Positions 1-6,193 of a DNA stretch of 6,823 bases are shown here, in pieces (within the stretch, counting starts at the first letter, position 1; every line of letters starts with the position of its first letter). Source of the stretch: Actinomycetales bacterium (GTDB taxonomy: Bacteria > Actinomycetota > Actinomycetes > Mycobacteriales > Mycobacteriaceae). The translations under genes were made by a program, and so were the position numbers. The notes under the pieces were generated by a model. The model was not told the DNA's origin. It saw only the letters and a list, made by a program, of their open reading frames with translations, and searched no databases. Location of the stretch: NCBI GenBank assembly GCA_012841845.1, contig DUTZ01000449.1:1-6823 (forward strand), written 5' to 3'.

Positions 1-10
1 CCCCTGACCC

Positions 11-34
11 GGTGCCCCTGCCGCGGGGGGCACC
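11..34. terminator. GC-rich hairpin, possible terminator of a gene left of the window
   Basis: GGTGCCCC (11-18) pairs perfectly with GGGGCACC (27-34) around an 8-base loop. No T-tract follows on either strand. The right-arm sequence GGGCACC recurs at 42-48, so the left arm could also pair there. It lies upstream of the LuxR-type gene and outside any credible coding region, so a terminator for an unseen upstream gene is the simplest reading. It could equally be a leader structure or chance in GC-rich DNA. Confidence 0.3.
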
Positions 35-78
35 AGCCGCTGGGCACCGTCCGCGGGCTACGCGGTGTCGTACCCCCC

Positions 79-111
79 GAATAATGTTCTCCTCATCAAC
101 GTACGAGGACC
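79..111 (+). promoter_or_regulatory. AT-richer leader with a possible -10 box for the LuxR-type gene
   Basis: In a very GC-rich setting, the stretch at 79-100 is locally AT-rich and contains TAATGT (82-87), which fits an actinobacterial -10 element (TANNNT). It lies about 37 bases before the chosen ATG. No convincing -35 box is found at the expected distance upstream. The base-composition dip is seen directly; the promoter role is inferred. Confidence 0.22.
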
Positions 112-117
112 AGGAGG
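112..117 (+). promoter_or_regulatory. Ribosome binding site that decides the LuxR-type gene start
   Basis: A perfect AGGAGG core sits 7 bases before the ATG at 125. The reading frame stays open back to a GTG at 65, but that codon has no comparable site and the 20 extra residues look non-conserved. The ATG start is therefore preferred. Confidence 0.75.
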
Positions 118-124
118 ACCCGAG

Positions 125-403
125 ATGAGCAGCGCCGTCGTCGACCACGCCCCCGCGGACCGGTCGCTTCGCCAGCGCCCCGCGCTGAGCCCCCGCGAGG
201 TCGAGGTCCTGCGCACGTGGTTGCTCGCCGACACCAAGGAGGAGGCGGCCCGCTCGCTCTACCTGGCGCCGACCACCGTCACCACCTACATCACCCGCGT
301 CCGGTCCAAGTACCTCGCGGCGGGCCGGCCGGCCCGGAGCAAGTCCAGGCTGCTCGCGCACGCCCTCCGGGACGGGTGGATCCGGCTCGAGGACTTCGCC
401 TAG
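125..403 (+). CDS. Small stand-alone LuxR-type helix-turn-helix regulator
   Basis: A 92-residue protein that is almost entirely a DNA-binding domain of the LuxR/FixJ (GerE) type. The domain opens with the family signature LSPREVEVLR (residues 21-30). The helix-turn-helix follows at about residues 37-63, with the recognition helix around TTVTTYITRVRSKY. A final helix, about 73-86, precedes the C-terminus. There is no receiver, PAS or autoinducer-binding domain and no membrane segment, so any signal must act through a partner, or through expression level. It likely binds DNA as a dimer and regulates transcription in the cytoplasm. The start is set by AGGAGG 7 bases upstream. It is the only plus-strand gene and converges on the five-gene minus-strand run, with 23 bases between the two stop codons. 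Targets cannot be read from sequence. Fold assignment is firm; function is known only at family level. Confidence 0.85.
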   Translation: MSSAVVDHAPADRSLRQRPALSPREVEVLRTWLLADTKEEAARSLYLAPTTVTTYITRVRSKYLAAGRPARSKSRLLAHALRDGWIRLEDFA

Positions 404-426
404 CCCCCGGCCGGCCCCGTCCCCCG

Positions 427-987
427 TCAGCGGCGGCCGCCGCCCAGGAGTCCGCCGAGGACCTCGGTGAGGATCGACCCCGCGCCGCCGGGGCCACCCG
501 CGCCACCGAGGACCTGCCCGAGCAGGTCTCCGAGCCGGCCACCGGGGGCCTGGGCCTGCTGCGCGCCACCCGCGTCGGGCCGGCCGGCGCCTCCGAGGTA
601 GCGGTTGGCGACGTACGACATGACGATCGGCGCGAGGATCGGGATGAGCTTGCGCACGAGGTCCTGACCGGCACCCGTCTGCGACCCGAGCCGCTGGACC
701 ACCCGGTCCTGCTCGGCACCGAAGATGTGCGAGGCGATCGCGGCCCCGTCGGTCGTGTCCACCCGGGCCACGTCCACGCCGCCATCCAGGATGTCGTCGC
801 GGTGCGAGGAGAGCGCACGGCCCAGGGACTCCTCCCCGGCGGGGTCCTGTGCGTTGGCCCGCATCCCGCCGAGCAGCGCCGGCAGCACCGACTGCGCCGC
901 CGACCGCACCTCCTCGGGGCGTGCGCCGACGCGGGCGGCGAGCTGGTCCAGGTCGAGGGAGCCGAGGATGTCGTCGTACGCGGACAC
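427..987 (-). CDS. DUF937 domain protein
   Basis: A 186-residue protein resembling the DUF937 (YidB-like) family. The N-terminal part (about residues 1-65) is helical and contains the typical segment AAQSVLPALLGGMRANAQ (30-47). A middle part, about 80-132, includes ASHIFGAEQDRVVQRLGSQT and a hydrophobic helix around LVRKLIPILAPIVMSYVAN. The tail, from about 132, is rich in Gly, Ala and Gln and carries two similar blocks: LGDLLGQVLGG (152-162) and LTEVLGGLLGGG (173-184). No signal peptide or catalytic motif is visible, and the family's biochemical role is unknown. The start is a GTG at 987, preceded by GAAAGG at 995-1000. The open frame extends far upstream, but that extension is a shadow of the SRPBCC gene. 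It is the last gene of the minus-strand run, 53 bases after the SRPBCC stop. Family call is good; function unknown. Confidence 0.82.
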   Translation of the reverse strand: MSAYDDILGSLDLDQLAARVGARPEEVRSAAQSVLPALLGGMRANAQDPAGEESLGRALSSHRDDILDGGVDVARVDTTDGAAIASHIFGAEQDRVVQRLGSQTGAGQDLVRKLIPILAPIVMSYVANRYLGGAGRPDAGGAQQAQAPGGRLGDLLGQVLGGAGGPGGAGSILTEVLGGLLGGGRR

Positions 988-994
988 GGCGTGG

Positions 995-1000
995 CCTTTC
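995..1000 (-). promoter_or_regulatory. Ribosome binding site for the DUF937 gene
   Basis: GAAAGG on the minus strand ends 7 bases before the GTG at 987. It supports the short start over the upstream-extended frame, which runs through the SRPBCC gene in another phase. The match to the Shine-Dalgarno core is moderate. Confidence 0.5.
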
Positions 1001-1040
1001 GTCGGGCCGACCGCACCGCGCGGCCGGAACAGGCCAGACG

Positions 1041-1502
1041 CTACCGGCCGGCGGACCCCTCGACGTCGTCCTTGAGGTTCTTGAGCAGCGAGTGCTGGAT
1101 CCGCTTGAGCCCGGCGGGCGCGAAGAGGCGCTCGAAGAAGCCGCCCACGCCCCCGGCACCCTTCCACGAGGTCGTCATCTCGACGAGCGAGCCCGCGGTG
1201 GCCTCGCGGACCGTGTACACCGTCGCCATCGACGAGTTGGCGTCCTTCTCCACAAGCGACCAGTGGCCGGGGGCGTCCTCCACCGTCACCTCCGCCTGCA
1301 CGTCGCGGCTCCGCTTGGACGTGGCCCGGAGGTTCCACGCCGCCACGGTGCCGTGTCCCTGCCCGCCCTCGAGCAGCCGGTAGGCCGTGTACTCCTCGGG
1401 CTGGATCCGGGGTCGGACCTGCGCGTAGTCGGCGATCGCCGCGGTGACGGCGGCGACGGGCGCCTCGATGACGATGGTGGTGTTGGCGGTGACCCTGCCC
1501 AT
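1041..1502 (-). CDS. SRPBCC-fold (START/polyketide-cyclase-like) protein
   Basis: A 153-residue protein of the SRPBCC superfamily, the helix-grip fold that encloses a hydrophobic ligand cavity. The opening strand and helix, VTANTTIVIEAPVAAVTAAIADY (4-26), is the usual start of the family. It is followed by a stretch of beta strands (about 37-112), with EVTVEDAPGHWSLVEK in the middle. The long C-terminal helix (about 121-148), starting FFERLFAPAGLKRIQHSLL, would close the pocket. Length matches single-domain members. There is no signal peptide, so it is probably cytoplasmic. The ligand is unknown; members bind lipids or aromatic polyketides or act as cyclases, and neither is shown here. The ATG is preceded by GGGAGG at 1513-1518. 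It starts 31 bases after the ATPase stop and precedes the DUF937 gene, consistent with one operon. Confidence 0.85.
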   Translation of the reverse strand: MGRVTANTTIVIEAPVAAVTAAIADYAQVRPRIQPEEYTAYRLLEGGQGHGTVAAWNLRATSKRSRDVQAEVTVEDAPGHWSLVEKDANSSMATVYTVREATAGSLVEMTTSWKGAGGVGGFFERLFAPAGLKRIQHSLLKNLKDDVEGSAGR

Positions 1503-1512
1503 GACGGTGCGT

Positions 1513-1518
1513 CCTCCC
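1513..1518 (-). promoter_or_regulatory. Ribosome binding site for the SRPBCC gene
   Basis: GGGAGG (GGGAGGA if extended to 1512) lies 9-10 bases before the ATG at 1502, inside the 31-base gap after the ATPase stop. It indicates independent ribosome loading on this gene even though it is probably co-transcribed with the ATPase. Confidence 0.6.
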
Positions 1519-1533
1519 GGGTGATGCGGCCTC

Positions 1534-4284
1534 TCAGACGACCTCCATCCTGCCCGAGGCCCCGGCGCGGCGTGCGCGCCACCTCGCCCCGACCTTGCGG
1601 GCCTCCTCGAGCCACAGGATCGACGAGCCCACGGCGAAGGCCAGGAACCACTCGTCGGCCCGCAGGTTGGTGGTGTCGAACACCCCCTGGAGGAACGGCA
1701 CCTCGATCACCGCGACCAGCAGCAGCGGCACCGCGGCGGTCGCCACCCAGATGGGCGCGTTGTGCGCCATGTCCCGGGAGAAGACCGAGCCGTCGGTCGA
1801 GCGGACGTTCATGAGGTTGAACACCTGGTAGAAGACGAACGTCGCGTACGCCAGCGTGGAGGCGAACCCGACCTCGCCGGCCCGCGCGGGGAACATCTGC
1901 TCCGCGAACGCCAGGACGAGCAGGGTGCCGGTCGCCATGACCACGCCAAGCCAGAGGATGCGGACCAGGCGCACCGGGGTGAGGATCTGCTCGCTGGCCG
2001 GCCGCGGCCGCCGGTGCATCGCGTCCTTCTCCACCGGCTCCACGCCCAGCGCCATGGCGGGCGGGCCGTCCATGACGATGTTGACCAGCAACACCTGTAG
2101 GGCCGTGAACGGCACGGCGGCCAGGCCGAGCAGGCCGCTGGCGAGAAAGACGATGACGAACGCCCACGCCGTGGTGAGCTGGAACTTCACGAACTTGATG
2201 ATGTTGTCGTAGATCCCCCGCCCCTGCCGCACGGCCGAGACGATCGTCGCGAAGTTGTCGTCGGTGAGCACCATGTTCGCGGCGCCCTTGGAGACGTCCG
2301 TTCCGGTGATCCCCATGGCGATGCCGATGTCGGCCTGGCTCAGGGCGGGCGCGTCGTTGACCCCGTCGCCGGTCATGGCCACCACGTGCCCGCCGTCCTG
2401 CAGCGAACGGACCATCCGGATCTTGTGCTCGGGGGTCACCCGCGCGAGCACGCCCAGCTGCGCGGCGCGGTCGCGCAGCTCGTCGTCGCCCATCCCGTCG
2501 AGCTCGGTCCCGCTCACGGCCTCCCCGCCGATCCCCAGTTCCCGGGCGATGGCGGAGGCGGTGACGAGGTGGTCGCCGGTGATCATGTGCACGGAGATCC
2601 CCGCCTCGTGCGCCACCCGGATCGCGTCGGCGGCCTCCCGCCGGGGTGGGTCGACGATGCCGAGGACGGCGAAGACGGTGAGGTCGCACACCTCGTCGAG
2701 GAGCGACTCGTCGTTGACCTCTCCCCCGCCCGACGGGGCCTCGACCAGCCGACCGGCCACGAGCAGCGTGCGCAGGCCCTGCTCGGCGAGCTCCTCGGTG
2801 GCCCGGCGGATCTCCGCCCGGCCCTCGTCGGTGAGGTCCACGGCGCGGCCGTCGGCCCACACGTGGCTCGCGCGCGGCAGCAGCGCCCCCGTGGCACCCT
2901 TGGCGCTGAGGGAGAGCTCGCCGTCCGGGGCCCGGTTGACCGTGGCCATGAACTTGTACGCGGAGTCGAACGGCACCTGCGCCTCCCGGGGACGGGCGGC
3001 GCGCAGGCCCTCGACGTCGAAGCCACACTTGGTGGCCGCCACGAGGAGCGCACCCTCCGTGGGGTCGCCGACCAACTCCCCGTCCGTGACGATCGCGTCG
3101 TTGCACAGCGCCATGGCCACCGCCGCCCGCCGCAGGTCCGGCGGGGAGTCGGGGTCGGAGGACAGGACGGTCCCGACGGCGTCGTAGCCGGTGCCGGTGA
3201 GCGAGTAGGAGGCGCCGCCGGCGACGATCCGCGTCACCGTCATCTCGTTGAGCGTGAGCGTGCCGGTCTTGTCCGTGGCGATGTGGCCCGTCGAGCCGAG
3301 GGTCTCCACGGCGGCGAGGTTCTTGATGATCGCCCCCTGCCGCGCCAGCCGGGCCGCACCCATCGCCAACGTGAAGGCGACGACGGCGGTGAGGCCCTCC
3401 GGGATGGTGGCCACCGCCAGCGAGACCGCCGAGAGCAGCATCTCCTCCCACGTCTGGCCGCGCACGAGCCCGATCCCCATGACGAGCACCACCACGACCA
3501 GCGCGATCCCCGTGAGTACCCGGGCCAGCACGTCGATCCGGCGCTGCAGCGGGGTCTTCTCCCCGCCCGCGCCGCCGAGCAGCCCGGCGATCGCCCCCAT
3601 CTCGGTGCGCAGGCCGGTGCCGGTCACCACGACGCGCGCGCGGCCCCGGGTGACCTCGGTGTTCATGAAGACCGTGCCGGCGCGGTCGCCGAGCGGGTCG
3701 TCGTCGCCCGAGACCGTGCCGGCCGTCTTGTCCACCGGCAGCGACTCGCCCGTCAGGGCGGACTCGGCCACCTGGAGGCGCGTCGCCTCGAGCACCCGCC
3801 CGTCCGCGGGGACCCGGTCCCCGGACTCCACCACCACGACGTCGCCGGGGACCAGGTCCACGCTGTCGATCTGCAGCTCGACGCCGTCGCGGACCACGCG
3901 ACTGTGCGGCACCGACATGTCCCGCAGCGCGGCCAGACTCTCCTCCGCGCGGGCCTCCTGGACGTAGTTGAGGATCGTGTTGAGCGTCACCACGAGGAGG
4001 ATGACGACGGGCGTCTCCCACTCGCGGGCGACGAGCGCGCTCACGACGGCCGCCACGACCAGCACGAGGATCATCGGGTCCACGAGCAGGCGCAGGACCT
4101 TCCGCCACGCCGGCACGCGGGCGGCGTCGGGCAGCGCGTTGGGCCCGTGTTCCGCCCGCCGCCGGGCGGCCTCCTCGGCGGTCAGCCCGGCCGGCCCGGC
4201 GTCGAGGCGCGCGAACACCTCGTCGGTCGGAAGGGTGTGCCAGGCGATGGGGTCGTCGGTCGCCGGCGCGGTCCTCGTCGTCAT
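1534..4284 (-). CDS. P2-type cation-transporting ATPase (Ca2+-pump-like)
   Basis: A 916-residue membrane pump that couples ATP hydrolysis to cation export through a phospho-aspartate intermediate. Visible in order: N-terminal cation-ATPase domain (about 14-75), actuator motif TGES (178-181), M4 motif IPEGL (294-298), phosphorylation motif DKTGTLT (D338), nucleotide-binding KGA (462-464), DPPR (545-548), hinge TGDH (569-572) and TGDGVNDAP (638-646). About ten membrane segments are expected: M1-M2 near 64-108, M3-M4 near 252-310, M5-M6 near 700-748, and M7-M10 in 771-893. Glu296 in M4 plus Asn735 and Asp739 in M6 correspond to Ca2+ site II of SERCA. The M5 residues forming site I in SERCA appear replaced by Ala706 and Phe709, so a single ion per cycle is likely. 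There is no N-terminal heavy-metal domain or CPC motif, which argues against a Cu/Zn P1B pump. Ca2+ is the best guess; Mn2+, Na+ or K+ cannot be excluded. It starts 24 bases after the MBL gene stop with only a G-run directly before the ATG, so translation may be weak or coupled. Confidence 0.93.
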   Translation of the reverse strand: MTTRTAPATDDPIAWHTLPTDEVFARLDAGPAGLTAEEAARRRAEHGPNALPDAARVPAWRKVLRLLVDPMILVLVVAAVVSALVAREWETPVVILLVVTLNTILNYVQEARAEESLAALRDMSVPHSRVVRDGVELQIDSVDLVPGDVVVVESGDRVPADGRVLEATRLQVAESALTGESLPVDKTAGTVSGDDDPLGDRAGTVFMNTEVTRGRARVVVTGTGLRTEMGAIAGLLGGAGGEKTPLQRRIDVLARVLTGIALVVVVLVMGIGLVRGQTWEEMLLSAVSLAVATIPEGLTAVVAFTLAMGAARLARQGAIIKNLAAVETLGSTGHIATDKTGTLTLNEMTVTRIVAGGASYSLTGTGYDAVGTVLSSDPDSPPDLRRAAVAMALCNDAIVTDGELVGDPTEGALLVAATKCGFDVEGLRAARPREAQVPFDSAYKFMATVNRAPDGELSLSAKGATGALLPRASHVWADGRAVDLTDEGRAEIRRATEELAEQGLRTLLVAGRLVEAPSGGGEVNDESLLDEVCDLTVFAVLGIVDPPRREAADAIRVAHEAGISVHMITGDHLVTASAIARELGIGGEAVSGTELDGMGDDELRDRAAQLGVLARVTPEHKIRMVRSLQDGGHVVAMTGDGVNDAPALSQADIGIAMGITGTDVSKGAANMVLTDDNFATIVSAVRQGRGIYDNIIKFVKFQLTTAWAFVIVFLASGLLGLAAVPFTALQVLLVNIVMDGPPAMALGVEPVEKDAMHRRPRPASEQILTPVRLVRILWLGVVMATGTLLVLAFAEQMFPARAGEVGFASTLAYATFVFYQVFNLMNVRSTDGSVFSRDMAHNAPIWVATAAVPLLLVAVIEVPFLQGVFDTTNLRADEWFLAFAVGSSILWLEEARKVGARWRARRAGASGRMEVV

Positions 4285-4308
4285 ACCCCCATCGTGCCGC
4301 AGGGCGGA

Positions 4309-4968
4309 TCAGTGGCCGCGGGCGATCCACTCCTCCAGGTGTGGGGCCTCGTCGCCCACCCTGGTGCCGTCGCCGTGCCCGGTGTGCACGAGGGTCTCCG
4401 CGGGCAGGGTGAGGATGCGCTCGCGGATCGAGGTGATGATGGTCGGGAAATCCGAGTAGGACCGGCCCGTGGCGCCCGGCCCGCCCGAGAACAGCGTGTC
4501 CCCGGAGAACAGCACCCCCGCCTCCGGGACGTGGAAGACGACCGAGCCCGGCGAGTGCCCGGGGGTGTTCATCACGTCGATGCGGGTCCCCGCGATCTCC
4601 AGCCGCTGCCCGTCCTCGAGGTCGCCGTGCCCGACCCCCGGGTGCGTCTGGTCCCACAGCATCTGGTCGCCCGGGTGCACCAGGATCGGCGCGTCGAGCG
4701 TCTCGCTCAACTCCGGCGCCACGGTGATGTGGTCGTTGTGGGCGTGCGAGCACAGGATCCCCTTGACCCGGCGGCCCGCGACGGCCTCGACGATCGGGGC
4801 CGCGGTGTGCGCGGCGTCGATGACGTAGACCTCGTCGTCGTCACCGAGGATCCAGATGTTGTTGTCCACCTCCCACTCGCCGCCGTCGAGCGCGAAGATG
4901 CCGCTCGTCACCACTTTCTCGATGCGCAGACCGCCGGCGTATCCGGCGCTGGTGTAGGTCTCGCTCAC
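4309..4968 (-). CDS. Metallo-beta-lactamase-fold hydrolase, MscR partner
   Basis: A 219-residue single-domain MBL protein, cytoplasmic by absence of a signal peptide. The zinc-binding residues are complete: SHAHNDH supplies His75, His77, Asp79 and His80; His138 comes in TPGHSPG, Asp157 in FSGDTLF and His198 in HTGHGD. This pattern is that of glyoxalase II-like thioesterases rather than true beta-lactamases. The gene starts at GTG 4968, whose last bases overlap the mscR stop (GTGA, 4-base overlap), indicating translational coupling; the open frame further upstream is a shadow of mscR. From memory, M. tuberculosis has the same pair (Rv2259-Rv2260). By position and fold it probably hydrolyses a mycothiol thioester such as S-formylmycothiol, releasing formate and mycothiol, but this substrate is inferred. 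Fold certain; substrate uncertain. Confidence 0.92.
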   Translation of the reverse strand: MSETYTSAGYAGGLRIEKVVTSGIFALDGGEWEVDNNIWILGDDDEVYVIDAAHTAAPIVEAVAGRRVKGILCSHAHNDHITVAPELSETLDAPILVHPGDQMLWDQTHPGVGHGDLEDGQRLEIAGTRIDVMNTPGHSPGSVVFHVPEAGVLFSGDTLFSGGPGATGRSYSDFPTIITSIRERILTLPAETLVHTGHGDGTRVGDEAPHLEEWIARGH

Positions 4969-6050
4969 AGGGTCACCACCGATCGGAGGACGGAACCGGA
5001 CTTCATGGCGTCGAACGCGGCCTCGACGGCGTCGAGGGAGATGCGTTCGGTGACGAACTTCTCGAGCGGGAGCCGACCCTGCAGATGCAGGTCGACGAGC
5101 ATCGGGAAGTCCTTCTCGGGCAGGCAGTCGCCGTACCACGAGGACTTGAGGGAGCCGCCGCGGCCGAAGAAGTCCAGCAGCGGCATCTCCAGGCGCATGT
5201 CGGGGGTGGGCACGCCCACGAGCACCACCGTGCCGGCGAGGTCGCGGGCGTAGAAGGCCTGCTCGTAGGTCTCCGGGCGACCCACCGCGTCGATCACCAC
5301 GTCGGCGCCGACACCACCCGTGAGCTCCTGGATCGCCGCCACCGGGTCGGTGGCCGAGGAATCGACCGTGTCGGTGGCGCCGAAGTCGGTGGCCCATTCG
5401 AGTTTGCGGGGGTCGATGTCCACCGCGATGACCCGCGACGCCCCCGCCAGCCGCGCGCCGACGACCGCGGCGATCCCCACGCCGCCGCAGCCGATCACCG
5501 CGACCGACTGCCCGCGCGTGACCCCGCCGGTGTTCATCGCCGCGCCGATACCCGCCATGACGCCGCAGCCCAGCAGGCCCGCCACCGCCGGGTCGGCGGC
5601 CGGATCGACCTTGGTGCACTGCCCCTCGTGGACCAGGGTCTTCTCGACGAACGCCCCGATGCCCAGCGCCGGGGTGAGCTCCGTGCCGTCGGCCAGCGTC
5701 ATCGCCCGCGAGGCGTTGTGCGTGGCGAAGCAGTACCGCGGCTCCCCCCGCCTGCAGGCGCGGCACTCCCCGCACACCGCGCGCCAGTTGAGGACGACGA
5801 AGTCGCCCTCCGCCACATGGGTGACCCGGTCGCCGACCGACTCCACGACCCCGGCCGCCTCGTGCCCCAGCAGGAACGGGTACTCGTCGTTGATCCCACC
5901 GTCCCGGTACGCCAGATCCGTGTGACAGACACCGCACGCCTGCACGCGGACCACCACGTCGTTCGGGCCGGGGTCGGGGACCACGACGTCGACGAGCTCG
6001 ACCTCCGCCCCCTCGCTCCGGGCGATCACTCCCCTGACGGTCTGCGGCAT
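4965..6050 (-). CDS. mscR: Mycothiol-dependent formaldehyde dehydrogenase / S-nitrosomycothiol reductase
   Basis: A 361-residue zinc-containing medium-chain alcohol dehydrogenase, the same length as I recall for M. tuberculosis MscR (Rv2259). The family oxidises S-hydroxymethylmycothiol (formaldehyde plus mycothiol) to S-formylmycothiol with NAD+, and reduces S-nitrosomycothiol, protecting against formaldehyde and nitric oxide. Catalytic zinc ligands are visible: Cys42 in GVCHTD, His63-Glu64 in LGHE and Cys162 in LLGCGV. The structural zinc loop has Cys93, Cys96, Cys99 and Cys107. The Rossmann motif GCGGVG is at 187-192 with Asp211 after the second strand, indicating NAD(H) preference. Segments such as [29 protein letters not shown] and [15 protein letters not shown] are characteristic of MscR. 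The ATG at 6050 is preferred over GTG at 6056 because AGGAGA sits 6 bases before the ATG and would abut the GTG. It is probably the first gene of the run and overlaps the MBL gene by 4 bases. Confidence 0.95.
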   Translation of the reverse strand: MPQTVRGVIARSEGAEVELVDVVVPDPGPNDVVVRVQACGVCHTDLAYRDGGINDEYPFLLGHEAAGVVESVGDRVTHVAEGDFVVLNWRAVCGECRACRRGEPRYCFATHNASRAMTLADGTELTPALGIGAFVEKTLVHEGQCTKVDPAADPAVAGLLGCGVMAGIGAAMNTGGVTRGQSVAVIGCGGVGIAAVVGARLAGASRVIAVDIDPRKLEWATDFGATDTVDSSATDPVAAIQELTGGVGADVVIDAVGRPETYEQAFYARDLAGTVVLVGVPTPDMRLEMPLLDFFGRGGSLKSSWYGDCLPEKDFPMLVDLHLQGRLPLEKFVTERISLDAVEAAFDAMKSGSVLRSVVTL

Positions 6051-6126
6051 GAGCACTCTCCTGACGGTCGTCGGCGGTCTCCCCGACCCACTGTGTCAGA
6101 GATGCGCGTATCGCGACACGGCAATG
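6051..6126 (-). promoter_or_regulatory. mscR upstream region with a candidate operator dyad
   Basis: This gap between the peptidase hairpin and mscR is the natural place for the operon promoter. It holds an imperfect dyad: GTGTC (6093-6097) and GACAC (6115-6119) flank a 12-base near-palindrome GATGCGCGTATC (6101-6112, matching its own reverse complement at 10 of 12 positions). The two symmetry centres differ by half a base. On the minus strand a TTGCCG at 6124-6119 resembles a -35 element, but no good -10 box lies 16-18 bases downstream. The dyad is seen directly; a repressor or activator site is inference, and the regulator is unknown. Confidence 0.35.
6057..6062 (-). promoter_or_regulatory. 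Ribosome binding site that decides the mscR start
   Basis: AGGAGA on the minus strand ends 6 bases before the ATG at 6050 and directly abuts the in-frame GTG at 6056. Normal spacing therefore selects the ATG, giving a 361-residue rather than 363-residue protein. Confidence 0.7.
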
Positions 6127-6166
6127 CGTCGCGCCCCGCCTCCCGGGCGGGAGACGGGGCGCGACG
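6127..6166 (-). terminator. Strong hairpin after the M23 peptidase gene
   Basis: A 12-bp perfect stem (CGTCGCGCCCCG at 6127-6138 with its complement at 6155-6166) continues, after one C/A mismatch, into a 5-bp inner stem (CTCCC 6140-6144, GGGAG 6149-6153) with a 4-base loop. In the minus direction it begins 27 bases after the peptidase stop. No U-tract follows, which is common for actinobacterial terminators. It probably separates the peptidase transcript from the mscR run. Confidence 0.65.
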
Positions 6167-6193
6167 AGGAACGTGCGGGGTGCGTGGGACCGA

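Noticed and set aside
431..442. Perfect palindrome CGGCGGCCGCCG at the 3' end of the DUF937 gene
   Set aside because: It lies within the Gly-Arg codons of the C-terminus, has no loop or T-tract, and is expected by chance in such GC-rich coding sequence.
988..1338. N-terminal extension of the DUF937 protein into the SRPBCC gene
   Set aside because: The extension reads the SRPBCC gene in the wrong phase. A GTG with a ribosome binding site at 987 gives a normal DUF937 N-terminus.
1286..4753. An 1155-codon minus-strand frame overlapping the ATPase
   Set aside because: It is out of phase with the ATPase and MBL genes, crosses both, and encodes an Arg/Gly/Ala/Pro-rich composition without motifs.
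4309..4968. Antibiotic-resistance beta-lactamase
   Set aside because: There is no signal peptide, the metal site is of the glyoxalase II type, and the gene is coupled to mscR, so a metabolic hydrolase is far more likely.
2386..5253. A 955-codon open frame on the plus strand, antisense to the ATPase, MBL and mscR genes
   Set aside because: It spans several well-supported genes, and its translation is low-complexity Arg/Gly/His/Asp-rich with no domain. It is the expected mirror of strong GC-biased codons.
4969..5937. N-terminal extension of the MBL protein into mscR
   Set aside because: The frame is open, but the extra residues are Arg/Gly-rich shadow of mscR. The GTG at 4968 gives the normal family length and a typical 4-base overlap.
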